37,425 bases of DNA. Origin: an uncultured bacterium. GTDB taxonomy: Bacteria > Desulfobacterota > BSN033 > UBA1163. The DNA lies in the NCBI GenBank assembly GCA_938045955.1, contig CALIBK010000045.1, positions 1 through 37,425 of the forward strand. The letters run 5' to 3'. Positions 8,419-16,509 of this stretch are shown piece by piece (within the stretch, counting starts at the first letter, position 1; every line of letters starts with the position of its first letter). The translations under genes were made by a program, and so were the position numbers. The notes beneath the pieces were generated by a model. That model did no database searches, was not told the origin of the DNA, and was given only the letters and a program-made list of their open reading frames with translations.

Positions 8419-9237
8419 ATGGAGAAATTGATTATAACGGTGGGAATTACGGGGTCAAGAATCACTCGGGAACAGACCCCCTATATTCCTATTACCCCTG
8501 AGGAGATCGCTCGATCTGGAATCGAAGCCTGGAAAGCAGGAGCTTCTATCCTTCATATCCATGTGAGAGATCCCGAAACAGGATTGGGAACCCAGAAGTT
8601 AGAACTCTTCAAAGAGGTTGTCGATCGGATTCGAAGTGAAACCGACGCCATTCTCTGTCTTACGACGAGCGGCATTCCAGGTAGAAATCTGCCCATTTCT
8701 GAGAGGCTTATTCCTTTAAACCTTCACCCTGAACTGGTCTCTTTTGATGCGGGGTCCATCAATATGGGAGAACACGTTTTTTTAAACCCCAAAGAATTCT
8801 TAGATGCCCTTGCGAAAGCTACGCTCGAAAAAGGGATCAAACCGGAGTTGGAGATCTTTGAAGTAGGGATGGTCTATACCTGTCTAAAATATCTCGAAAA
8901 AGGACTTTTGAAACCACCGCTTCATTTTCAGTTTGTATTAGGTACACCCAACGGGATGCCCGCCACGGTGAAATCCCTTCTCCATCTGACCGAGATTATA
9001 CCTCGAGACTCTACATGGTCTGTCATCGGGGTAGGAGCGGGCCAGCTTCCAATGACAATGGTTGCGATGACAATGGGAGGCCATATCCGGGTCGGGTTAG
9101 AGGATAATATTTATTATTCCAAAGGAAGACTTGCAAAGTCCAATGCCGAATTGGTGGAAAGGGTGGTTCGAATCTCCCATGAGTTTGGTCGAGAGATTGC
9201 AACTCCAGCCGAAGCAAGAAGAATCCTCAAATTATAA
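8419..9237 (+). CDS. Beta-keto acid cleavage enzyme (BKACE/Kce family)
   Basis: This 272-residue TIM-barrel protein belongs to the DUF849 (BKACE) family. Its founding member cleaves 3-keto-5-aminohexanoate with acetyl-CoA in lysine fermentation, giving acetoacetate and an acyl-CoA. The zinc ligands H46 and H48 stand in HIHVRD, with E228 in the late motif VGLEDN. The catalytic Arg/Asp pair corresponds to R224 and D229. Family members differ widely in beta-keto acid substrate. As the last gene of an operon with an aminotransferase and amino acid importer, it probably cleaves the beta-keto acid formed by transamination. Whether this is Kce itself is doubtful, since no other lysine-fermentation genes lie nearby. 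The family is secure; the substrate is inferred. Confidence 0.88.
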   Translation: MEKLIITVGITGSRITREQTPYIPITPEEIARSGIEAWKAGASILHIHVRDPETGLGTQKLELFKEVVDRIRSETDAILCLTTSGIPGRNLPISERLIPLNLHPELVSFDAGSINMGEHVFLNPKEFLDALAKATLEKGIKPELEIFEVGMVYTCLKYLEKGLLKPPLHFQFVLGTPNGMPATVKSLLHLTEIIPRDSTWSVIGVGAGQLPMTMVAMTMGGHIRVGLEDNIYYSKGRLAKSNAELVERVVRISHEFGREIATPAEARRILKL

Positions 9238-9479
9238 TCTCTCCTTTAGTGGACAAATTTGATATTTTCGGATGATTTTGAACTAATTTAATTTATTTAA
9301 AAATATCAATTGGTTGATGATTTTTTGAGCTTTTTGTGACAAATTGTCAAACGTTCACTTTTTCTTCAAAAATACCACATTTAAATTTAATATTTAAAAT
9401 CAATAAATTATAAAACAATGGATTAAATCAATTTGGGTATAAATCTTGCTTGAAAAATAAATAAAGAAAGGGATTTGCT
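9238..9479. other. AT-rich spacer with one perfect short palindrome
   Basis: No gene can be supported here. The stretch is strongly AT-rich. A 13-base perfect palindrome TGACAAATTGTCA lies at 9337-9349 and might be an operator. A weak hairpin (ATCAA/TTGAT followed by a T run) near 9305-9327 could end the upstream operon. I see no consensus promoter, although the small ORFs downstream presumably need one here. Confidence 0.4.
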
Positions 9480-9590
9480 ATGAACGGAATGATTTTTGAA
9501 CTGGCCTCTGTAAATCTATTTACGATCTTTTTGATCCTAATCTGTGCTTTTGGTTTAATCAGATTAATTAAAATTCATCTTGAAGATTAA
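9480..9590 (+). CDS. Small predicted membrane protein, 36 aa
   Basis: A 36-codon ORF encodes a peptide that starts MNGMIFELASVNLF, has one hydrophobic segment of about 20 residues (10-30), and ends with a short basic/acidic tail (RLIKIHLED). A purine-rich ribosome site (AAAGAAAGGG) precedes the ATG at a workable distance. It is followed after 15 bases by a second small ORF that begins with almost the same bases (ATGAACGGAA), and both end before a strong terminator. I do not recognise it. It could be a small single-pass subunit or regulator. The support is ORF, ribosome site and context only. Confidence 0.5.
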   Translation: MNGMIFELASVNLFTIFLILICAFGLIRLIKIHLED

Positions 9591-9605
9591 TAAGAGGTTC
9601 GCAGA

Positions 9606-9758
9606 ATGAACGGAACTCCAATCACTCACCTATACGAAGTTAAAGAAGGAATAAGAAGAGTTGAAATCAATATCAAACGGGTCGTTGAGTTATCTCTGGT
9701 CTTTACGAATATGTTCTTTGTTTCATACTTTTTTTTAAAGCTGTTTCGGATCATATAA
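9606..9758 (+). CDS. Small predicted membrane protein, 50 aa
   Basis: This 50-codon ORF encodes an amphipathic, charged N-terminal half (HLYEVKEGIRRVEINIKRVV) and a hydrophobic C-terminal half rich in Phe (from about residue 28), ending KLFRII. AAGAGG stands about eight bases before the ATG. It forms a pair with the 36-aa ORF just upstream and is followed by a terminator 41 bases on. I do not recognise it. A helix preceding a single membrane span suggests a membrane-anchored coiled-coil or docking peptide. It could be non-coding leader sequence instead. Confidence 0.45.
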   Translation: MNGTPITHLYEVKEGIRRVEINIKRVVELSLVFTNMFFVSYFFLKLFRII

Positions 9759-9799
9759 TTCCATTGTAAAAGCCTCCGGTCCCAGCCTCCTTTCACCTC

Positions 9800-9837
9800 A
9801 AGCGATTGTTTCAAAAGAAACAGTCGCTTTCTTTTTT
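9800..9837 (+). terminator. Rho-independent terminator
   Basis: A 13-base-pair stem (AAGCGATTGTTTC with GAAACAGTCGCTT, one G-U pair) closes an AAAA loop and is followed by TCTTTTTT. It ends the transcript carrying the two small ORFs and separates them from the PfkB gene. Confidence 0.9.
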
Positions 9838-9893
9838 CCCCCTTTCAATAGTCCATGTTGAATTTTCAATAAAATTATTCTATCTGTAATCCA

Positions 9894-10868
9894 ATGGAAA
9901 AAACCCTCGTTGGATTTGGGGCCCTAAATCTTGACCTCATTTACGAGGTCGATGATCTTCAATCCATCTCCTCCAAGGAATTCCAGTTTTTGCCAGGGGA
10001 AGAGCTCTTTGATGATGAATATGCCTTTCAATTCCTCCTGGACCAGCTCGCTCGATTCGGAAGGTTAAAGTCGAAAAGCGGGGGAGGATCCGCAGCCAAT
10101 ACCATGGTCGCCCTCGGTCGGATGGGTTTTCGGACGAAATTTATTGGGAAGGTGGGGGAAGATGAAGAAGGAGATTTTTTAATTGAAAATTTGAAACCTG
10201 TCCATACTGATCTCATCCGTCGTGGAGAAAGAAGCGGGATCTGTTTGGTCGTTTTAGACCGCCATCAGGATCGGTTCTTATTTGTCAAAGGAGGGGCCAA
10301 TAATACCCTGAGATTTGAAGAGATTGATCTCACAGGTCTTCAGGGCCTCTCCTGTCTCCATCTCACCTCATTTATCAGTGACTCTCCACTGGAAGCACAG
10401 AAGGAACTATTGAAACGGATTGACCCCTCTGCTCTGATCTCCTTAGATCCCGGGGAGATCTATGCTAAAAAAGGATTGAAAAAGATATCTCCCTTGATCG
10501 AAAGGACTCAGATCCTTTTCCTTACGGAAAAAGAGATGAATCTCTTGACCTCCAGAGATCTCTGGACCGGGGCAAAAATGCTTCTCGAGATGGGACCCTC
10601 CGTTCTCCTCTGCAAGAGAGGGAGGAAAGGTTCGGAGCTTTTTACCCGGAATTATCACTTTGAAGTCCCTTCGATCGAGGTGAAGGTGGTCGATAATACG
10701 GGAGCTGGAGATGTCTATAATGCGGGGTTCTTAGCAGGATATTTACTGGGAAGACCTCTGGAAGATTGTGCTCTTTTTGCCACCCAGGTTGCAGCCAAGA
10801 GCCTTACCGGTTACGGGAGGGAGAGATATCCCACCCGTGAAGATTTAGAAGTTTTTTTTCAGATCTAA
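9894..10868 (+). CDS. PfkB-family carbohydrate/nucleoside kinase
   Basis: This is a ribokinase-fold kinase of 324 residues. The glycine-rich first signature SGGGSAANTMVALGRMGF (about 61-78) and the second signature DNTGAGDVYNAGFLAGY (267-283) are complete, with the catalytic base D273. The ATP-site region and C-terminal helices are intact. The overall pattern is closest to the adenosine-kinase-like branch, but these enzymes phosphorylate many sugars and nucleosides. It opens a run of eight plus-strand genes with gaps of at most 56 bases. The ATG has no clear ribosome site, and no good promoter was found between the terminator and the start. The substrate is unknown. Confidence 0.85.
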   Translation: MEKTLVGFGALNLDLIYEVDDLQSISSKEFQFLPGEELFDDEYAFQFLLDQLARFGRLKSKSGGGSAANTMVALGRMGFRTKFIGKVGEDEEGDFLIENLKPVHTDLIRRGERSGICLVVLDRHQDRFLFVKGGANNTLRFEEIDLTGLQGLSCLHLTSFISDSPLEAQKELLKRIDPSALISLDPGEIYAKKGLKKISPLIERTQILFLTEKEMNLLTSRDLWTGAKMLLEMGPSVLLCKRGRKGSELFTRNYHFEVPSIEVKVVDNTGAGDVYNAGFLAGYLLGRPLEDCALFATQVAAKSLTGYGRERYPTREDLEVFFQI

Positions 10869-10890
10869 GGAAACCCGGATAGAGGATTTA

Positions 10891-11724
10891 ATGGGGCTTA
10901 GGATAGGATGGTTTTCTACAGGAAGGGATAAGGCTGCAAGGGATCTCCTTCAAATTGTAGTGGATCATCTTTCGAAAGGGCTGATTCGGGGTGAGATCTC
11001 CTTCGTATTTTGTAATCGAGAAAAAGGAGAATCCCTGGAGAGTGATCGGTTTATAGAGCGGGTAAAATTCCTTGGTCTTCCTCTCATTCAATTCTCTTCC
11101 AGGCGCTTTTTCCCCTCTCATAGAAAGAGAGATCTCGAGGGATGGAGGGGACTCTATCATCAAGAAGTAGAGAAGAAAATTCGACCCTATCCGATCGATC
11201 TCATTGTCCTGGCGGGGTATATGCTGATCGTGAGTCCTTCCTTCTGTGAATCATTCAGAATCATTAACCTCCATCCTGCAGCCCCTGGAGGCCCGCAGGG
11301 GACCTGGGAGGAAGTCATCTGGAGCTTGATTCGAGAGAGAGCCATTGAAAGTGGGGTGATGATCCATCTCGTCACGAAAGATCTCGATCAGGGCCCTCCC
11401 ATTACCTTTGTGACGTTCCCCATAGTGGGAGGAAGGTTCACCCTCCTCTGGCAAGATCTGGAAACCAAATTAAGGGGTCAATCTCTGGATGAATTGATCC
11501 GAATAGAAGGTGAGAAGAATCCCCTTTTTAGGGAGATTCGAATCGAAGGGGTAAAACGGGAACTTCCTCTTTTAGTGATGACCCTGAAGGCCTTCGCTGA
11601 AGATAAAGTGAGGATAGAAGCGGGAAAGGTTTTTAATGAGAAAGGAGAAGAAGTTTCGGGAATTTGTCTAAATCGAGAGGTTGAACAATATCTCCAGGAT
11701 TCAGGCTATGAGCTATCAATTTAA
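10891..11724 (+). CDS. PurN-like formyltransferase-fold protein
   Basis: This 277-residue protein has the core of the glycinamide ribonucleotide/methionyl-tRNA formyltransferase family. The catalytic asparagine and histidine stand in INLHPAAPGG (N126, H128), and the catalytic aspartate in DLDQGPPI (D166). The C-terminal 90 residues match nothing I recognise. It is unlikely to be housekeeping PurN: it begins MGLRIGWFSTGRDKAARDLL rather than the usual LxSGxGSNL, and it sits among unrelated genes. It follows the kinase by 22 bases and overlaps the next gene by 17. A formyl transfer from formyl-tetrahydrofolate to an unknown amine is the plain reading of the motifs. Confidence 0.72.
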   Translation: MGLRIGWFSTGRDKAARDLLQIVVDHLSKGLIRGEISFVFCNREKGESLESDRFIERVKFLGLPLIQFSSRRFFPSHRKRDLEGWRGLYHQEVEKKIRPYPIDLIVLAGYMLIVSPSFCESFRIINLHPAAPGGPQGTWEEVIWSLIRERAIESGVMIHLVTKDLDQGPPITFVTFPIVGGRFTLLWQDLETKLRGQSLDELIRIEGEKNPLFREIRIEGVKRELPLLVMTLKAFAEDKVRIEAGKVFNEKGEEVSGICLNREVEQYLQDSGYELSI

Positions 11725-12790
11725 TACCGATTGTGAAGGACCTATCTCCAAGAATGATAATGCCCTGGAACTATGTCAATTCTATATCCCATCGGGCGAA
11801 CATTTTTTTTCCCTTCTCAGCAAATACGATGACTATCTTGCTGACATTGAGAAAAGACCCGGATATAAGGCCGGAGACACCCTTAAATTAATCCTTCCTT
11901 TCCTCAAGGCTTACGGAGCCACGGATGAAGGGATGAGGAGATTCAGCGAAGAACATCTCCTACTTGTTCAAGGAGCGAAAGAATCGATCCAACATATCCT
12001 CAAGAAGATGGAAGTCTTCATCATCAGTACCAGTTATGAGGCCTATATCGAGGCCCTCTGTGAGCTTCTCCAGTTTCCGAAAGACCGGACCTACTGCACT
12101 TCCCTTCAGCTCAATCAGTATGAATTAAGGACGAGAGAGAAGGAGAGAATTCTTCAATTGGCCCAAGAAATCGTATCCATGGAGATGATCGAGTGGCCTC
12201 CATGGGCAAAAAGCCAAGAAGATCTCTCAGAAAAGGATCGAAAAACCATCCAGAGGCTCAACGAGATCTTCTGGGAAGAGATAGCGGAAATGGAAATCGG
12301 GAAGCTCCTTACCGAAGTGAATCCGATAGGGGGAAAGGAGAAAGCGAGGGCTGTGCGGTTAAGCCTCGAAAGGACAGGGAATCGTTTAGACGAAGTCCTT
12401 TACGTTGGGGACAGTATCACGGATGTAGAGGCCTTTGAATTGGTTCGAAAGGGTGGGGGAGGAACAGTCTCCTTTAATGGAAACCGATATGCCTTACGAG
12501 CGGCAGAGATCGCCTGTCTATCACCAGATGCTTCTATTCTGGCCATTCTTGCAGAGGTCTTTCGGAAAGAGGGAAAAGAAGGATTGACCGAATTTGTGGA
12601 GGGTTGGTCAAAGGATGCCTTAGACCTCATTCCATTAGATAAAGAATTCATCGCACGATTTCGCGAGATAGGCCCGGAAAATTTTCCCAAACTTTTTCGG
12701 ATCACCGAGGAGAATCGGGAAGAGCTTACCGAGAAGAGCGAAGCAATTCGAAAGAGGGTCAGGGGGATATCCATTGGAAGTTTAGGTTGA
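11708..12790 (+). CDS. HAD-superfamily protein resembling EhaR (COG4030-like)
   Basis: This 360-residue protein has HAD-like motif I at TDCEGPISKND (D8, with E10 in place of the second aspartate). Motif II is in FIISTSY (S107/T108), motif III at K210 and motif IV at YVGDSITD (D235, D239). The opening resembles archaeal proteins annotated as energy-converting hydrogenase A subunit R, an uncharacterised HAD branch. That resemblance is from memory and moderately sure. No hydrogenase genes are nearby. ATG 11708 is preferred to TTG 11681 because motif I then falls at the N-terminus as expected. It is one base from the next gene. It is probably a phosphatase or phosphotransferase of unknown substrate. 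Confidence 0.65.
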   Translation: MSYQFNTDCEGPISKNDNALELCQFYIPSGEHFFSLLSKYDDYLADIEKRPGYKAGDTLKLILPFLKAYGATDEGMRRFSEEHLLLVQGAKESIQHILKKMEVFIISTSYEAYIEALCELLQFPKDRTYCTSLQLNQYELRTREKERILQLAQEIVSMEMIEWPPWAKSQEDLSEKDRKTIQRLNEIFWEEIAEMEIGKLLTEVNPIGGKEKARAVRLSLERTGNRLDEVLYVGDSITDVEAFELVRKGGGGTVSFNGNRYALRAAEIACLSPDASILAILAEVFRKEGKEGLTEFVEGWSKDALDLIPLDKEFIARFREIGPENFPKLFRITEENREELTEKSEAIRKRVRGISIGSLG

Positions 12791-12791
12791 A

Positions 12792-13739
12792 ATGAGATTA
12801 AAGAGGATTGAAGGTTATTTCTTAGCTTGGTCGAAACTTTCGAGAATTCCTTTTCTTTCCGTCGGGCTTTTACCCCTCTTCTTAGGATTTATACTGGCCT
12901 GGCGATGGGGTTATTCTGGTTCTCTGGACCTCTATCTCCTTACCTCTCTGGTCGTGATTCTTATCATGTGGATGACCTACTATCTTGGGGAATGGAACGA
13001 TTTGAAGGGGGACCGTCTTAACCAGAATTTTAATGCCTTTTCAGGAGGGTCAAGAATTCTGGTTCAGGGTCTCCTTCCTCCCCGGATCGCCCTTTTTCTG
13101 GGTTATGGATGTTTATCGGGAGCGATCGTCTTTGGTCTATACCTTTATTTTCGATATAAAACGGGTCAATGGACCCTTTTATTGGGAGGAATGGGTCTTT
13201 TTTCAGGATATTTCTATTCAAGCAAACCTTTTCAGTGGGCCTATCGAGGCTTAGGAGAGATCCTCATTGGATTTTGCTATAGCTGGTTACCCATCGCCAC
13301 GGGTTTTTATCTGGTGACAGGATTCTTTCACCGAGAAATCCTTCTCCTCTCCATTCCTGTGGGTCTCTCAATCTTTAATGTAATTTTAATCAATGAATTT
13401 CCAGACGAAAAGGCTGATCGGATGGTAGGAAAGAGAAATCTGGTCGTCCGATTTGGAATAGATAGAATGAGAGATCTCTATATTGGGATCTCTATCTTTG
13501 CCGGCCTCTCTTTCCTTAAAGCCTTGTGGATTTTCGAGGGCCCTAAGGCAGGGATTCTTCTTCTCGCGGGAATTCCCCTTGGGTTGATCCTCTGGAATCT
13601 GGTTCTCCTCTTTGACGAGGAGAAGTTAAAAGGGGAGCGATTAGAAAAAATTTGCCGTAACACCCTTTGGGTCAATCTTTCGATCACCCTGATCCTAATG
13701 ATTCAACAAATTTCTCTCTATTTTACTTTAAGGAGGTAA
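12792..13739 (+). CDS. UbiA-family prenyltransferase
   Basis: This 315-residue integral membrane protein has about nine hydrophobic segments. Both aspartate-rich motifs of the UbiA family are present: NDLKGD (N69-D74) and NEFPDEKAD (N201-D209). In known members these bind the prenyl diphosphate through magnesium. The pattern is closest to the MenA-type enzymes, which prenylate a dihydroxynaphthoate or similar ring. No menaquinone or ubiquinone genes are nearby, so the acceptor is unknown. It starts one base after the HAD gene and its stop (TAATG) overlaps the next start, which implies tight co-translation. The family is confident; assignment as MenA is not. Confidence 0.85.
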   Translation: MRLKRIEGYFLAWSKLSRIPFLSVGLLPLFLGFILAWRWGYSGSLDLYLLTSLVVILIMWMTYYLGEWNDLKGDRLNQNFNAFSGGSRILVQGLLPPRIALFLGYGCLSGAIVFGLYLYFRYKTGQWTLLLGGMGLFSGYFYSSKPFQWAYRGLGEILIGFCYSWLPIATGFYLVTGFFHREILLLSIPVGLSIFNVILINEFPDEKADRMVGKRNLVVRFGIDRMRDLYIGISIFAGLSFLKALWIFEGPKAGILLLAGIPLGLILWNLVLLFDEEKLKGERLEKICRNTLWVNLSITLILMIQQISLYFTLRR

Positions 13740-14881
13740 TGTTGGAAAAGATACTATCTATCCTTGAGAAAGTGAAAACGGATATTCAGGAAGGAAAAAC
13801 CGTAGAGGAAATATTTCCCATCCTTTCCTCCTTAGGAGAAGATATAGGGGCGGTAAAGGAGATTGCGGAGAGACTTTCCACCCTTTCAGATACAAAAACC
13901 TCCCAACTCCTGCAGCGAATGTTTGAAGTTTATTCAGACAAAGGTGTCCGAAAAATTATTAAACGATCACTCTATCGGCTGAAGAGTAAGGGGGTGAAGG
14001 TGGAAGAAAGGTTTTTTGATAAAAAGGGAAGCATCCTGAAACCCCTCCAGATGGAACCCCCTCTGGGATTTGGGGGAGGGATTGACTCCTTTGGAGACCG
14101 ATATCTTATTCTCTTCTTACATCGCCCCGGAAGGGGATGGAGGGTATTCCAGGGGGTGATCCATGAGAGGGAAGGTTTGGTCGAGTTTTTCTCAACAGAG
14201 ATGACCAAAAAGGAGATGAGCAGTTTTCTCGATGAAGTAAGGAATAACAGCCCTACGCCCATTGTTGAGATGGAGGCTTCCTACGTGGCCTTTCTCTTGG
14301 ATGAAGCCTATCGCCTTGCCCTTGCTCGTGGAAGAGATATTCCTCAGGAATATCCTCCCATCAAAGGGGAGATTGAAAAGGTGAAGAAGCAATATGAGAA
14401 GCCATTGATTTACTCCCTGATCAAAGAAGAAGAGATTGAAGGAAATGAGTTTCTTTTGGAAAGGTCTAAGTCTCTCTTCAATATTGATTTGTTTTCCCAA
14501 TGGAGATTGGATGAAGAGGAGATCAAACCCTATGCAGAGGAAATTCGAGAAGCAGACCAATCCCGAATCATCCTTACCCCCTCTCAGAAAGAAGCAAGAC
14601 TTCAGGAAATCTTTTCAAAAGCTCTTACCCACCTTTTTTCGGAAGACAAACGATCTATTTATCAGCGAAGAATGGAAGAGATGGCTTATCTTCTCTACCG
14701 GATGGGAAAGGAAGAGGAGGCAAAACTTTCTTTCTCGGTGGCCATAGATTTGAAGAAGAATCCTAATCTTTTCCGCCCCAATCCTTTCCTCTACCAATTG
14801 GTCACGCGATCGATTTTTGCTCTTCTTTCAGAGGCGGAGGAAAGAAGTCTAAAAGAACCATTTTTCATTATCAAACCTTAA
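13739..14881 (+). CDS. Unrecognised 380-aa protein
   Basis: I do not recognise this protein. It is predicted cytosolic, 380 residues, with no signal peptide or membrane span. Residues 1-85 look helical. A glycine-rich, beta-like core follows at about 105-150 (LGFGGGIDSFGDRYLILFL and GWRVFQGVIHEREGLVEFF), and the C-terminal half is highly charged and helical, with a TPR-like stretch near 305-335 (RRMEEMAYLLYRMGKEEEAKL). AAGGAGG ends two bases before ATG 13739, which is too close; a TTG at 13742 is better spaced and may be the true start. Longer readings would run into the UbiA gene. It sits in the middle of the co-directional cluster, so a scaffold or regulatory subunit is possible. Confidence 0.75.
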   Translation: MLEKILSILEKVKTDIQEGKTVEEIFPILSSLGEDIGAVKEIAERLSTLSDTKTSQLLQRMFEVYSDKGVRKIIKRSLYRLKSKGVKVEERFFDKKGSILKPLQMEPPLGFGGGIDSFGDRYLILFLHRPGRGWRVFQGVIHEREGLVEFFSTEMTKKEMSSFLDEVRNNSPTPIVEMEASYVAFLLDEAYRLALARGRDIPQEYPPIKGEIEKVKKQYEKPLIYSLIKEEEIEGNEFLLERSKSLFNIDLFSQWRLDEEEIKPYAEEIREADQSRIILTPSQKEARLQEIFSKALTHLFSEDKRSIYQRRMEEMAYLLYRMGKEEEAKLSFSVAIDLKKNPNLFRPNPFLYQLVTRSIFALLSEAEERSLKEPFFIIKP

Positions 14882-14906
14882 TTTAAAGGCGACGGGAGGA
14901 ATAATC

Positions 14907-15497
14907 ATGAGTATTCTCAAAGAGCTTAAAGCTCCTATTTTTAAGGCAGGAGGGATGCCCTCCATTGATCTCGAGAGCTATCGGCTTTTTGTAGGGGGAA
15001 TGGTCCGAGAAGAAAAACGATTCTCCTGGCAGGAGATCCTAGCCATGCCAAAGAGTACGGTCAATTGTCGGCTCATCTCTGTCTCAGGTTGGTCTGTAAG
15101 GGCAGACTGGGAGGGAATCGGATGGAGAGATTTTCTCAAACAGATCTCGGTCGATCCAAAGGCCAACCATGTTCGATTCACCTCGGTTGGAGGAGGGTAT
15201 AAAACGGTGGTTCCCTCTGAAGATCTGGATCACCCGAGGGTATTATTGGCCTATAAAGTAAATGGAGAACCGATAGAGCCAGAATATGGAGGTCCCTTGA
15301 GAATGGTGATCCCAAACCTATGGGGTTATAAAAGCTGTAAATGGCTGGGAAGGATCGAGTTCATTGACCATATGGAAGGTGGATATTGGGAGGATCGGGG
15401 GTATAGCCAATCCGGAAAGATTGAACCAGGTTTTACGTTCGATATCAATTCCCAGACCCGAAGACCTATCTCTGGAGGGGAAGTGATTGAATTTTGA
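14907..15497 (+). CDS. Sulfite-oxidase-fold molybdopterin-domain protein, atypical
   Basis: This 196-residue protein matches the molybdopterin-binding domain of the SUOX/YedY fold. It has GWSVRADWEGIGWRDFL (61-77), then HVRFTSVGGGYKTVVPSEDL, then LLAYKVNGEPIEPEYGGPLRMVIPNLWGYKSCKWLGRIEF. In active members the cysteine of the HCxxGWS-type motif binds molybdenum. Here that place is serine (S58, codon TCT), and the nearest cysteine is C54. There is no Tat signal, so it is probably cytoplasmic. A GGGAGGA ribosome site precedes the ATG. It lies 20 bases before the hydrolase gene. It may be an inactive paralogue, bind cofactor differently, or use a serine ligand. The fold is confident; the activity is unknown. 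Confidence 0.82.
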   Translation: MSILKELKAPIFKAGGMPSIDLESYRLFVGGMVREEKRFSWQEILAMPKSTVNCRLISVSGWSVRADWEGIGWRDFLKQISVDPKANHVRFTSVGGGYKTVVPSEDLDHPRVLLAYKVNGEPIEPEYGGPLRMVIPNLWGYKSCKWLGRIEFIDHMEGGYWEDRGYSQSGKIEPGFTFDINSQTRRPISGGEVIEF

Positions 15498-15517
15498 TGT
15501 GGATATTGGAGGAGTAA

Positions 15518-16453
15518 TTGAGGATTAACCTTCAATGGATGGTTTCCTTGTTATGGATGCCCTTTCTCTGGAGGCCTTCATCTCCAATTCTTCGTCCAGA
15601 TCGAATCTCATGGAATCCTTCTCTTTCTCCAGAAACTATTTTGATCGATGGGCATACCGTTTTTTACATAATGAAGGGGGAAGGGGAGCCCCTCCTATTG
15701 ATCCATGGTTTTGGGGCTGGAATCTGGGTTTGGGAAAAGCAGATAGATTTCCTTTCTCAGTTTTATCGGGTATATGCTTTAGACCTCCTTGGTCATGGTT
15801 ATTCTGATCGACCCAAAATTAAGTATCGTCCTCAAACCTACATCTCCTTTTTTAAGAGATTCATGGACGAGATCGGAATAGATCAAGCCACCCTTATTGG
15901 AAACTCAATGGGAGGGGGAATCGCCTGGGCCACCGCCCTTTTCTTCCCTGAAAAAGTAAAACGGTTAATCTTGATCGATTCTGTTCCGCCTGATGTCTTG
16001 GATCAAGTAAGAAGCGAGTCCTTTAAAGCCCTAACCATGGTGAGGAAGATTCCTCTTTTAACCTATCTTCTCATTGCAGGCCGAAATCGAAATTCCATTC
16101 GACAGGTTCTTCGTGAATGTATTGTTGACCCTAAACTTTTGACCCCTGAATCGGTGGACCGCCAGTGGGAGATCACTCGATTGAAGGGAACGATCTGGGT
16201 TCATTATTCCACTCTCAGGCATGCAGAAGAGGCCAAACCTATGAAGGATTATCTTTCATTGATTAAACATCCTACCCTTTTGATTTTGGGGGAAAAGGAT
16301 CAAATCTTCCCCCCTTCGGTCGGAGAAGAACTTTCCCGATCCATCCCAAACTCCACCATGAAGATCATCCATGGGAGCGGTCATCTTCCGATGTGGGAAA
16401 AGCCTGAAGAGGTAAATTCAATTCTTCTTCAATTTTTAAAAGAAGGTTATTGA
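15518..16453 (+). CDS. Alpha/beta-fold hydrolase
   Basis: A 311-residue alpha/beta hydrolase. The oxyanion motif is HGFGAG (63-68), the nucleophile elbow GNSMGGG (S130), the acid D261 in LGEKDQIFPP, and the histidine H289 in GSGHLPMWEKP, so the triad is complete. Residues 1-20 are hydrophobic and may anchor the protein in the membrane. The start is TTG 15518, supported by GGAGGA five bases upstream. The substrate class cannot be read; esters, lactones or C-C bonds are all known in the family. It lies between the molybdopterin-fold gene and the ketoacyl synthase gene, in the same operon-like run. Confidence 0.87.
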   Translation: MRINLQWMVSLLWMPFLWRPSSPILRPDRISWNPSLSPETILIDGHTVFYIMKGEGEPLLLIHGFGAGIWVWEKQIDFLSQFYRVYALDLLGHGYSDRPKIKYRPQTYISFFKRFMDEIGIDQATLIGNSMGGGIAWATALFFPEKVKRLILIDSVPPDVLDQVRSESFKALTMVRKIPLLTYLLIAGRNRNSIRQVLRECIVDPKLLTPESVDRQWEITRLKGTIWVHYSTLRHAEEAKPMKDYLSLIKHPTLLILGEKDQIFPPSVGEELSRSIPNSTMKIIHGSGHLPMWEKPEEVNSILLQFLKEGY

Positions 16454-16509
16454 CAGGGTGATAGGGAATCCATCAAAATAGAGAAATCCAAACAGGAAAG
16501 GAGTAGAGA

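Noticed and set aside
9626-9814. Minus-strand 62-codon frame in the small-ORF gap
   Set aside because: It starts inside the plus-strand terminator and overlaps the 50-aa ORF, which has the better ribosome site and context.
13667-13738. Longer start for the 380-aa protein inside the UbiA gene
   Set aside because: The added residues come from the UbiA coding region in another frame; the AAGGAGG site lies downstream of this start.
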